Shown one piece after another: positions 44,730 through 52,324 of a stretch of 57,574 nt of DNA. Every line of letters begins with the position of its first letter. The first letter of the stretch is position 1. The notes beneath the pieces were generated by a model. It made no database searches and was not told the DNA's origin. It worked only from the letters and a program-made list of their open reading frames with translations. Made by a program: the position numbers and the translations under genes. This stretch comes from an uncultured Christensenella sp. (GTDB taxonomy: Bacteria; Bacillota; Clostridia; Christensenellales; Borkfalkiaceae), in contig CAJUGP010000009.1 of the NCBI GenBank assembly GCA_910586365.1, positions 4,629-62,202 on the forward strand. Direction: 5' to 3'.

Positions 44730-44759
44730 TTGGCACCTCGGTTTATGTTTCTTGATACC

Positions 44760-44788
44760 ATTATACAGGAAGTTTTCTGAAATGTCAA
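44760..44788 (-). promoter_or_regulatory. Promoter of the P-type ATPase gene
   Basis: Reading leftward: TTGACA 44788-44783, 17-nt spacer, TATAAT 44765-44760. This is an exact consensus match, divergent from the serS promoter. Confidence 0.8.
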
Positions 44789-44860
44789 AAAATCTCTTCT
44801 AAAAATACGTTTTCTCTTAGGTAAATTTTTCAAATCGGGCGCAAAAACCGAAGCAAAACC

Positions 44861-44889
44861 TTGCATTCGGCAGGAAAAAGTTGTATAAT
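44861..44889 (+). promoter_or_regulatory. Promoter of the serS operon
   Basis: TTGCAT 44861-44866, 17-nt spacer, TATAAT 44884-44889. Only about 13 nt lie between the likely start site and ATG 44909, so there is no T-box leader. Confidence 0.75.
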
Positions 44890-44908
44890 AACGGGTGAGA
44901 GGTGTACT

Positions 44909-46192
44909 ATGATCGATATAGCGGTATTGCGGAACGATCCCGAACGCGTTCGGGAAAATCTCAAAAAGAAATTTCAGGAGAAAAAGCTGCCCCTTGTGGA
45001 CGAAGCGCTCGCGCTCGACGAAAAACGCCGCGCGTTGCAGACGGAAGGCGACAGCCTGCGCGCAAGCAGAAACGCGCTTAGTAAGCAGATCGGGCAGTTG
45101 ATGCGCGAAAAGAAAGCGGCGGAAGCGGAAGAGATCAAAAAACAGGTTAACGCCGATGCGGACAGGCTTGTGCGGATCGAAAAGGAAACGGAAGAAACGA
45201 CGGCGGCGCTGACGCAGGTCATGATGCGCATTCCCAACTTTATTTCGGCGGAGACGCCCATCGGCAAAGACGACGGCGAAAACGTCGAACGGCAGCGGTT
45301 TTTAGAGCCGAAAACGCCCGATTTCGAGATCCCGTACCACGTGGATATTTTGGAAAAGCTCGGCGGGATCGACATCGAAAGCGCGCGCCGCACGAGCGGG
45401 CAGGGATTTTATTATCTTACGGGCGATATTGCGCGTCTGCATTCCGCCGTGCTTTCGTATGCCCGCGATTTCATGATCGACAAGGGCTTTACTTACTGCA
45501 TTCCCCCGTACATGATCCGCTCTTCCGTCGTTTCGGGCGTGATGAGCTTCGAGGAAATGGACGGCATGATGTATAAGATCGAAGGGGAAGATCTGTATTT
45601 GATCGGCACGAGCGAACACTCGATGATCGGCAGATTTATGGGCACGACGCTGGAAGAAAAGCGCCTTCCCCAAACGCTTACGAGCTATTCGCCGTGTTTC
45701 CGCAAGGAGAAGGGCGCCCACGGCATCGAGGAGCGCGGCATTTACCGCATTCACCAATTTGAAAAACAGGAAATGATCGTCATTTGCAAGCCCGAGGAGA
45801 GCGAAGCGTGGTATGAAAAGCTTTGGTCGTATACCGTCGAGCTGTTCGTTTCCATGGGCATTCCCGTGCGCACGCTCGAATGCTGTTCGGGCGATCTTGC
45901 CGATCTCAAATACCGCAGCGTCGACGTCGAGGCGTGGAGTCCGCGCCAGCAGAAATATTTCGAGGTCGGTTCGTGCTCCAACCTCACCGACGCGCAGGCG
46001 CGCCGTCTGAATATCCGCTATAAGGGCGAAAAGGGCGCGGCGTACTGCCACACGCTCAATAATACCGTGGTCGCGCCGCCGCGCATGCTTATCGCGTTTC
46101 TCGAAAATCATCTTCGCGCCGACGGCAGCGTGGAGATCCCCGAAGTGCTGCGCCCGTATATGGGCGGAAAATCCGTGATCAACGTGTTGTAA
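44909..46192 (+). CDS. serS: Seryl-tRNA synthetase
   Basis: Charges tRNA-Ser with serine. The 427-residue class II synthetase has the N-terminal coiled-coil tRNA-binding arm (about residues 25-105, rich in Glu/Lys/Ala heptads), then TSGQGFYYLTGD, LIGTSEHSMIG (the serine-binding region), motif 2 as FRKEKGAHGIEERGIYRIHQFEK, and motif 3 ending NNTVVAPPRMLIAFLENH. The motif 2 loop (EKGAHGIEERG) differs from the SEAG-AGRDTRG form usual in bacteria. ATG 44909 has GAGAGGTG upstream. First gene of a four-gene operon. Confidence 0.95.
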   Translation: MIDIAVLRNDPERVRENLKKKFQEKKLPLVDEALALDEKRRALQTEGDSLRASRNALSKQIGQLMREKKAAEAEEIKKQVNADADRLVRIEKETEETTAALTQVMMRIPNFISAETPIGKDDGENVERQRFLEPKTPDFEIPYHVDILEKLGGIDIESARRTSGQGFYYLTGDIARLHSAVLSYARDFMIDKGFTYCIPPYMIRSSVVSGVMSFEEMDGMMYKIEGEDLYLIGTSEHSMIGRFMGTTLEEKRLPQTLTSYSPCFRKEKGAHGIEERGIYRIHQFEKQEMIVICKPEESEAWYEKLWSYTVELFVSMGIPVRTLECCSGDLADLKYRSVDVEAWSPRQQKYFEVGSCSNLTDAQARRLNIRYKGEKGAAYCHTLNNTVVAPPRMLIAFLENHLRADGSVEIPEVLRPYMGGKSVINVL

Positions 46193-46202
46193 CGGGGACT
46201 TC

Positions 46203-47159
46203 GTGAAGTATTTATTCTTCGATATCGAATGCGCGTGCGTTTTCAAGAGCGTCGCCAAAATATGCGCTTTCGGATATGTTTTGACCGACGAGCGGTTTAA
46301 CGTCCTTGTCCGCGAGGACGTTTTGCTCAATCCGAAAGGGAAGTTCCATCTCACCGACCGAAAAGGGGGCGAGGGGATCGTGTTGCCTTACGAATACGAG
46401 GATTTCAAAAAATATCCGCCCTTTCCTTCGGCGTATGCGAAAATCAAGGCGCTGCTCGAGGACAAGGACCATATCGTTTTAGGGCACGCGACCATGAACG
46501 ACGTAAAATATCTCAATCTCGAAACGCGGCGGTATAAGCTGTCGCCCCTGCGGTTTTGCTATTACGACACGCAGTTCTTTTATATGAACATGACGGGCGG
46601 CTTTTCGCAGCAGTGCGGTTTGGGTGCGATCGCAAGCGAGTTGGGCGTGGAATTTACGCCGCACCGCGCCGTGGACGACGCTTACGCCACCATGCGCGTG
46701 TGCGAGGCGATGTGCGAGAGGGAGCAGACCGACGTTAAGGGCATTGCGGCGAAATATAAGATCCGCGCGGGCAGAACGGAGGAGGGCAAAACGTACGCCG
46801 CCGATTCCGCGGGGCTGAGGGCGTATTTCGCGGAACGGGCGAAAAAGCGGTTGGAAAAATCCAAGGCGCGCGAAAAGTTCTACCGTTTCGTCAACAGCAA
46901 TATGCCCAAACGCAAAAAGGGCGGCGCGCTCGAAGGCAAAGTTTTCTGTTTTGAAAAGGAAATCGAAAACAACGTGGAAGTTTCCGTGAAGCTCGTCGCC
47001 GCGGTGTTCAACGCGGGCGGAAAATACACGTCGCACGCGCGGGACTGCAACGTGTTCATTACGGGCGCGGAAAACAGCGTGTGTTCGCGGATCGCCGCGG
47101 AAAACGGGGCGGCGGTCATACCGTTCGAGCATTTCAGCCGCGCGTTGGAGAGCGTATGA
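46203..47159 (+). CDS. DEDDh-type exonuclease with C-terminal BRCT-like domain
   Basis: A 318-residue DnaQ-like 3'-5' exonuclease. Metal-binding acidic residues are D7 and E9 in FFDIECA, D in LGHATMNDVKYL, and the H-x4-D pair in PHRAVDDAYATM (about residues 154-158). After a basic linker (RKKGG), residues about 240-318 look like a BRCT domain (LEGKVFCFEKE, AGGKYTSHARDCNVFITG, ENGAAVIPFEHFSRAL). The combination suggests DNA repair or replication proofreading; the exact substrate is unknown. The start is GTG 46203 with GGGGA upstream, 10 nt after serS. Its stop overlaps the next gene. Confidence 0.85.
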   Translation: MKYLFFDIECACVFKSVAKICAFGYVLTDERFNVLVREDVLLNPKGKFHLTDRKGGEGIVLPYEYEDFKKYPPFPSAYAKIKALLEDKDHIVLGHATMNDVKYLNLETRRYKLSPLRFCYYDTQFFYMNMTGGFSQQCGLGAIASELGVEFTPHRAVDDAYATMRVCEAMCEREQTDVKGIAAKYKIRAGRTEEGKTYAADSAGLRAYFAERAKKRLEKSKAREKFYRFVNSNMPKRKKGGALEGKVFCFEKEIENNVEVSVKLVAAVFNAGGKYTSHARDCNVFITGAENSVCSRIAAENGAAVIPFEHFSRALESV

Positions 47160-48448
47160 ACTTACCCGAAGAGTTTTTAAGAAGAATGGAACAAAGGCTG
47201 GGGCAAGAATACCCCGCCTTTTTGCAATCGTACGAAAAACCGCCTTACAGGGCGCTGCGCGTCAATACGCTGAAAATCAGTTTGGAAGATTTCTTCCGCG
47301 ATCCGCCTTTTCCGCTCGGCGCGCAAGTCGATTGGGAAGAGCGCGGCGTCTATATCGACGAACCCAAAGCGGGAGCGTATCCCGCGCATTTTGCGGGGCT
47401 TTATTACCTGCAAGAGCCTTCGGCGATGATCGTCGGGGACTATGCGGACGCGTGCAAGAAAGAGCGCGTGCTCGATCTGTGCGCGGCGCCGGGCGGCAAA
47501 ACCACGCAGATCGCCGCGCAGATGGCGGGGGATGGGATTCTGATCTCCAACGAAATCGACGCGGGCAGAGCGAAGATTTTGTCGCAGAATGCGGAGCGTA
47601 TGGGGATCAAGAACTGCGCCGTGACGAACGCTTCCCCCGAACAGCTTGCAAAGAATTTTCCCGAATATTTCGACCTGATCGTCGTCGACGCGCCGTGCTC
47701 GGGCGAGGGCATGTTCAAGAAGGAACCCGAGGCGATCGCGCATTGGAGCTTGCAGAACATCGCGCTTTGCGCGGCACGGCAGCGCGAAATTCTCGATCAT
47801 GCGGCGCGCATGCTCGCGCAGGGCGGCAGATTGCTCTATTCCACCTGTACCTTTTCGGAAGAAGAGGACGAGGGGCAGATACGCGCGTTTTTATCGCGCC
47901 ACGGCGAGTTCGCGCTCGCAGAGGACGAAAAGCTGCTGCCGCACCAAATTAACGGCGAGGGGCATTATTGCGCGCTGCTCGTGAAAAACGGCGGCGGAAC
48001 GCGCGGCGCGAAGCCTTACCCCGTCAAAAAAAACGCCCGTGCGAACAAGGCGTTTTACGAATTCGCGCAGGATTTTCTGCACGAACTTCCGCAAGGGGAA
48101 ATCACGACGCTCGACGACGGCAGAATGTACCTTGTGCCTGCGGGCATGCCCGCGCTCGGCGTGCGGACGCTACGCCTCGGCGTCGAGTTGGGCGAATGGG
48201 ACGGCAAGACCTTCCGCCCCGCGCACGCGCTCGCCGTCGCCTTAAAGCAAGAGGACTGCAAACGGTTTTACGCGCTGAGCGAGGAGCTTGTGCAGCGGTA
48301 TCTGCGCGGCGAAGCGCTCGCCTGTTCCCCGTCGTCGGAAAACGGCTGGTGCGTCGTCGGCTACCGCTCTTATCCGCTCGGCTTGGGCAAAATCGTAAAC
48401 GGCGTGATAAAGAATCATTATCCCAAGGGATTGCGTCTCAGGAGTTGA
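47156..48448 (+). CDS. RsmF/NOL1-NOP2-sun family RNA m5C methyltransferase
   Basis: A SAM-dependent 5-methylcytosine RNA methyltransferase (16S rRNA or tRNA). The 430-residue protein has the SAM-binding VLDLCAAPGGKTTQIA (about residue 104), the first cysteine motif VVDAPCSGEGMFKKEP (C about 182) and the catalytic YSTCTFSEEEDE (about 228). The C-terminal about 140 residues resemble the RsmF C-terminal domain, including the late YPLGLGKIVNGVIKNHYPKGLR. ATG 47156 overlaps the exonuclease stop (ATGA). It belongs to the serS translation-linked operon. Confidence 0.93.
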   Translation: MNLPEEFLRRMEQRLGQEYPAFLQSYEKPPYRALRVNTLKISLEDFFRDPPFPLGAQVDWEERGVYIDEPKAGAYPAHFAGLYYLQEPSAMIVGDYADACKKERVLDLCAAPGGKTTQIAAQMAGDGILISNEIDAGRAKILSQNAERMGIKNCAVTNASPEQLAKNFPEYFDLIVVDAPCSGEGMFKKEPEAIAHWSLQNIALCAARQREILDHAARMLAQGGRLLYSTCTFSEEEDEGQIRAFLSRHGEFALAEDEKLLPHQINGEGHYCALLVKNGGGTRGAKPYPVKKNARANKAFYEFAQDFLHELPQGEITTLDDGRMYLVPAGMPALGVRTLRLGVELGEWDGKTFRPAHALAVALKQEDCKRFYALSEELVQRYLRGEALACSPSSENGWCVVGYRSYPLGLGKIVNGVIKNHYPKGLRLRS

Positions 48449-48455
48449 CTGCATT

Positions 48456-49220
48456 ATGATCGGTGTTTATTTCAGCGGAACGGGCAATACGAAATATTGT
48501 ATCGAATACGTGTTAAATCGGCTTGACGGCAGCGGTGCAGCCTATGCGATTGAGCGCGACGGAGCGTCTGCCGCCGTAAAATGCAGCGATGAAATTATTT
48601 TTGCGTACCCCGTATATTATTCAAATTTGCCGAAGATCGTCAGAGAGTTTATCGTAAGCCATGCCGAGTTATGGCGCGGCAAGAAAATATTTGTAATTGC
48701 GACGATGGGCTTATTCAGCGGCGATGGCGCAGGGTGCTCGGCGCGTTTGTTCAAAAAGTACGGCGCGGAAGTTTTAGGCGGGTTGCATCTGAAAATGCCC
48801 GATTGTATCGGGGACGTTAAATTACTGAAAAAGCCGCTTGATAAAAACCGAAAAACGATATCAAAAGCCGAACGAAAAACGGATTTGGCGATCCATAAAA
48901 TCAAGAAAGGCATATATCCGAAAGAAGGATTGAATTTTTTTTGCCGAATTGCAGGGGCGTTCGGACAGAGATTATATTTCGGCGGAAAAACAAAGCATTA
49001 TTATACCAAGATCAGAACGGATGAGCGGAAATGCGTAAAATGCGGGTTGTGCGTATCGCTTTGTCCCATGGCGAACATAGGAATAGAAGATAGGGTAGTC
49101 TTTCGAGATAAATGCACGATGTGTTATCGGTGTTTTGCAAACTGCCCGAAACAAGCGATTACGATTTTGGGCAAACAAGTATACGAACAATGTAGGTTTG
49201 ATAACTACAAGGAATCATAA
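48456..49220 (+). CDS. EFR1-family flavodoxin-ferredoxin protein
   Basis: A 254-residue EFR1-type protein, a flavodoxin-like domain followed by two [4Fe-4S] clusters; an electron carrier of uncertain partner. The N-terminus has the FMN phosphate loop YFSGTGNTKYC, then AYPVYYSNLPKIVREF. The C-terminal cluster motifs are CVKCGLCVSLCP and CTMCYRCFANCPKQAI. The middle is basic (KKPLDKNRKTISKAERK). The gene is noticeably more AT-rich than the three upstream operon members, lies 7 nt after the methyltransferase gene and ends at a strong terminator, so it may be a later addition to the operon. Confidence 0.9.
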   Translation: MIGVYFSGTGNTKYCIEYVLNRLDGSGAAYAIERDGASAAVKCSDEIIFAYPVYYSNLPKIVREFIVSHAELWRGKKIFVIATMGLFSGDGAGCSARLFKKYGAEVLGGLHLKMPDCIGDVKLLKKPLDKNRKTISKAERKTDLAIHKIKKGIYPKEGLNFFCRIAGAFGQRLYFGGKTKHYYTKIRTDERKCVKCGLCVSLCPMANIGIEDRVVFRDKCTMCYRCFANCPKQAITILGKQVYEQCRFDNYKES

Positions 49221-49221
49221 C

Positions 49222-49257
49222 AAAAAGCTCTCGGACATTTTGTCCGAGAGCTTTTTG
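49222..49257. terminator. Bidirectional terminator after the serS operon
   Basis: A perfect stem AAAAAGCTCTCGGACA / TGTCCGAGAGCTTTTT with a TTT loop, serving the rightward operon and the leftward glycerophosphodiesterase gene. Confidence 0.93.
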
Positions 49258-49286
49258 TTGCCGCTGCAACGATCGCCTTTGCGCCG

Positions 49287-50024
49287 TTATCTTTTTTCGG
49301 CAAGGTAGCCTTCAAAAATGATATTGTCGGCATATTTGCGCGTATATTCTTCTTCCTCTGGCGAGCGTACCGTCCAGCCGAGTTTGATGCCCTTGAATTT
49401 TTCGGTCGCGGGGTTGGGGTAGTGCATGAACGAATAGCTGATAAAATCGGGCTTGATCGAGCGGTTGAAGCTCATGTGCTTTACGGCGTAGGCTTTTATC
49501 CGCCAAAAAAGGGAATTGCCGTAATCGGCTTTGCTCGATCCGGCAGTCGCCAAAATACCGCAGGGGACGGCGGGGCGGAGTTTTTTGTATTCCTTCACGT
49601 AGGCGGGAACGAAGCTTTGCACGGCATATTCGCCTTCGTATCCGTCGAACGCCGCCGCGACTTTGGCGATAAAATCACGCGTGTTCCACTCGGGCACGTT
49701 TTTGATTTCGAGCAGAATGGGCACCGCTCCGCCGATGCATTCTAAAAATTCCTGCAAGGTCGGAATGGGTTCTTTGCCTTCGAGCAATAATTTTTTAAGC
49801 TCGTCCTTCGTGCAGTCGACGACTTTGCGGCTGCTCTGGGTCAGGCGCGAAAGCACGTCGTCGTGGTAAATGATCAGTTCGCCGTCTTTGGAAAGGCGGA
49901 CGTCGGTTTCCACGGCGTAGCCGAGTTGGATCGCGGCGCGGAATGCCGAAAGCGAATTTTCGGGAGCAGTGCCGTCGTGCAAGCCTCTGTGTGCGACGGG
50001 CAGCGTTTTCAAAAAAGTTTCCAT
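49287..50024 (-). CDS. Glycerophosphodiester phosphodiesterase family protein
   Basis: Hydrolyses glycerophosphodiesters to glycerol-3-phosphate and an alcohol. The 245-residue protein has no signal peptide, so it is cytoplasmic. It shows the catalytic HRG (H12-G14) in VAHRGLHDG, APENSLSAF, the metal ligands in VETDVRLSKDG and the second catalytic histidine in IIYHDD, followed by PILLEIKN. Length and order fit the GDPD TIM-barrel. The ribosome-binding site before ATG 50024 is weak, and the promoter TTGCAA-N17-TAAAAT is only about 7 nt upstream, so the leader is almost absent. Divergent from lepA. Confidence 0.92.
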   Translation of the reverse strand: METFLKTLPVAHRGLHDGTAPENSLSAFRAAIQLGYAVETDVRLSKDGELIIYHDDVLSRLTQSSRKVVDCTKDELKKLLLEGKEPIPTLQEFLECIGGAVPILLEIKNVPEWNTRDFIAKVAAAFDGYEGEYAVQSFVPAYVKEYKKLRPAVPCGILATAGSSKADYGNSLFWRIKAYAVKHMSFNRSIKPDFISYSFMHYPNPATEKFKGIKLGWTVRSPEEEEYTRKYADNIIFEGYLAEKR

Positions 50025-50030
50025 GCGTAT

Positions 50031-50094
50031 ATTTTAGCATTTTGCAACAATAATTGCAATAGCGGTTGCAAAAATTTTTATTTTTTATTATAAT
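50031..50094. promoter_or_regulatory. Divergent promoters with three TTGCAA boxes
   Basis: TTGCAA occurs at 50042-50047, 50054-50059 and 50066-50071, exactly 12 bp apart. The middle box is the -35 of the leftward promoter (N17, TAAAAT 50036-50031) and the third is the -35 of the rightward lepA promoter (N17, TATAAT 50089-50094). TTGCAA is self-complementary, so the boxes are symmetrical. Confidence 0.7.
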
Positions 50095-50118
50095 AAATTC
50101 CGAAAGGAAGAATATCTT

Positions 50119-51930
50119 ATGGCGAAACCCAACCAAAATTTAAGGAATTTCTGCATTATCGCGCATATCGACCACGGCAAGAGCACCATTGCCGACCGTA
50201 TCATGGAGCTGACGGGGCAGGTGAGCAAACGCGACATGGAAGAACAGCTGCTCGACAGCATGGATATCGAGCGCGAACGCGGTATAACCATTAAGCTCAC
50301 GCCCGTGCGTATGTATTACACCGCGCTCGACGGAAACGAATACGAGTTTAATTTGATCGATACGCCCGGACACGTGGACTTCACGTACGAGGTTTCGCGT
50401 TCGCTCGCCGCCTGCGAGGGCGCGCTTTTAACCGTCGACGCGACGCAGGGCGTCGAAGCGCAGACGCTTGCCAACGTGTATCTCGCGCTCGAAAACAATC
50501 TCGAAATCGTGCCCGTCATCAATAAAATCGATTTGCAGTCGGCGCAGATCGAGGAAACCAAAAAAGAGATCGAAGAGGTGATCGGGCTGGATACGGAAGG
50601 CTGCCCCTGCGTTTCGGCGAAAGAAGGAACGAATATCCGCGATATTTTGGAAGCGGTGGTCAAGTGCGTACCGCCGCCCGACGGCGACACCGAGGCGCCG
50701 CTGCGCGCGCTCATCTTCGACAGTTATTACGATAATTACAAGGGCGTTATTCTCTTTGTGCGCATCAAAGACGGCACGGTGAAGCAGGGCGACAAGATAC
50801 GGGCGTATCTTTCGGACAAGGTTTACGAAGTCACCGAGGTGGGCGCGTTCGCGCCGCACTTACAGCCCAAAGAAATTCTTCGCGCGGGCGAAGTGGGTTA
50901 TATTGCCGCAAGCATTAAATCGATCGAGGACGTGGCGGTGGGCGATACCGTCGTCGACGCCGAAAACGTTGCTCCCGAACCGCTTCCCGGTTATAAAAAG
51001 GTGCAGCCCGTCGTCTTCTGCGGCATCTATCCGCTCGATGGCAGTAAGTTTCTCGACCTCAAAGAAGCGATCTTAAAACTCAAACTCAACGACGCCGCGC
51101 TCGTGTTCGAGCCGGATAATTCGGTTGCGCTCGGTTTCGGTTTCCGCTGCGGCTTTTTGGGGCTTTTGCACATGGAAATCATGCAGGAGCGTATCGAACG
51201 GGAATTCAATCTCGAAATCATTACGACGGCGCCGTCCGTTTCGTACTTGGTGCACAAGACCGACGGCAGCGAATTGTATGTGGACAACCCTTCGCATCTG
51301 CCGCCGCCCTCGGATATCGACTTTATCGAAGAACCGATTGTGAAAGCGGAAATCTATTCGCCGCCCGACTATCTGGGACAGATCATGGATCTTTGTCAGG
51401 ACAAACGCGGCGTGTTCAAAGATATGACCTATCTCGACGCGCACCGCGTGCGTCTCGAATACCGCCTTCCGCTCAACGAAATCGTGTACGACTTTTTCGA
51501 CGAGCTGAAAAGCCGCACGAAGGGGTATGCGAGTTTCGATTACGAGATTGCGGGATACGAGCGGAGCAAACTCGTCAAGCTCGATATTTTGTTGAACGGC
51601 GACGTCTGCGACGCGCTTTCGATTATCGTGCACGAGGAACGCGCGTATCAGCGCGGCAGAACGCTGTGCGAAAATCTCAAAGAGGCGATCCCGCGCCAGC
51701 TCTTTGAAATCCCCGTGCAGGCGGCGGTCGGCGGAAAGGTCATCGCGCGCGAAACGGTGAAGGCGGTGCGCAAAGACGTGCTTGCAAAATGTTACGGCGG
51801 CGATATCACGCGCAAAAAGAAATTGCTTGAAAAACAGAAAGAGGGCAAAAAGCGCATGCGCAAGGTGGGCACGGTGGAAGTCCCTTCCGAAGTGTTTATG
51901 GAAATCCTCAAAACGAATAAAGATAAATAA
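50119..51930 (+). CDS. lepA: Elongation factor 4 (LepA)
   Basis: A ribosome-associated translational GTPase. The 603-residue protein has G1 AHIDHGKST (about residues 15-23), the switch region DIERERGITIK, G3 DTPGHVDF and G4 NKID, followed by elongation-factor domains II, III and V and the LepA-specific C-terminal domain (YGGDITRKKKLLEKQKEGKKRM), which confirms LepA over EF-G. The ribosome-binding site is AAGGA before ATG 50119. Monocistronic as far as can be seen; often followed by hemW in Bacillota, here separated from it by an ABC operon. Confidence 0.97.
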   Translation: MAKPNQNLRNFCIIAHIDHGKSTIADRIMELTGQVSKRDMEEQLLDSMDIERERGITIKLTPVRMYYTALDGNEYEFNLIDTPGHVDFTYEVSRSLAACEGALLTVDATQGVEAQTLANVYLALENNLEIVPVINKIDLQSAQIEETKKEIEEVIGLDTEGCPCVSAKEGTNIRDILEAVVKCVPPPDGDTEAPLRALIFDSYYDNYKGVILFVRIKDGTVKQGDKIRAYLSDKVYEVTEVGAFAPHLQPKEILRAGEVGYIAASIKSIEDVAVGDTVVDAENVAPEPLPGYKKVQPVVFCGIYPLDGSKFLDLKEAILKLKLNDAALVFEPDNSVALGFGFRCGFLGLLHMEIMQERIEREFNLEIITTAPSVSYLVHKTDGSELYVDNPSHLPPPSDIDFIEEPIVKAEIYSPPDYLGQIMDLCQDKRGVFKDMTYLDAHRVRLEYRLPLNEIVYDFFDELKSRTKGYASFDYEIAGYERSKLVKLDILLNGDVCDALSIIVHEERAYQRGRTLCENLKEAIPRQLFEIPVQAAVGGKVIARETVKAVRKDVLAKCYGGDITRKKKLLEKQKEGKKRMRKVGTVEVPSEVFMEILKTNKDK

Positions 51931-51945
51931 GAAAAGTATTACGCA

Positions 51946-52043
51946 AGCGTGTTTTTTTGTCATGTTATCCCATGAGCGTGTTTTTTGTCATGTTATCCCA
52001 TGAGCGTGTTTTCTTGTCATGTTATCTCATGAGCGTGTTTTTT
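51946..52043 (+). repeat. 28-29 bp tandem repeat after lepA
   Basis: Units of AGCGTGTTTTTTGTCATGTT plus ATCCCATG recur at 51946, 51975, 52003 and 52032. The TGTCATGTT core is the same as the left end of the palindromic elements, and the array runs straight into a complete element at 52043. Confidence 0.85.
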
Positions 52044-52099
52044 GTCACGTTGAGCGAAGTCGAAACGTCTCAGATTCCTCGACTATGCTCGGAATGACA
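52043..52099. repeat. TGTCA/TGACA palindromic element, complete copy
   Basis: A 28-bp left half (52043-52070, TGTCACGTTGAGCGAAG...) and a 28-bp inverted right half (52072-52099, ...GCTCGGAATGACA) are separated by one base. It is the only complete copy in the window. Partial GGAATGACAATGGGGCG copies follow at 52090 and 52150. No gene is supported in 51931-52324. Confidence 0.85.
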
Positions 52100-52264
52100 A
52101 TGGGGCGTCGCAACATCGCGCCGTGCGCTCGTGCCGCCTAAGGCGGGGCGGAATGACAATGGGGCGTTTGTTTATTGCCACACGAGCGTGTTTCCTTGTT
52201 ACGTTGAGCGAACGCACGCAATAAAATAACTTCGCCGAAAAGCGAGAATATATCCTTAAAATAG

Positions 52265-52295
52265 TTGACAAAGTTGCAATGGGGGGGGGTATAAT
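52265..52295 (+). promoter_or_regulatory. Promoter with G9 tract in its spacer (candidate phase-variable)
   Basis: TTGACA 52265-52270, a 19-nt spacer ending in nine G's (52281-52289), then TATAAT 52290-52295. Both boxes are perfect consensus but the spacer is two longer than the optimal 17. Loss or gain of G's by slippage would change the spacing and so the strength. Confidence 0.75.
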
Positions 52296-52324
52296 ATTCC
52301 TATTGTAACGGAGAGGTAAAAAAG

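Noticed and set aside
44820..44908. T-box leader upstream of serS
   Set aside because: The promoter at 44861-44889 leaves only about 13-20 nt of leader, too short for a T-box.
52083..52271. 62-residue leftward open frame after lepA
   Set aside because: It lies within dispersed repeat DNA and covers the promoter of the ABC operon.
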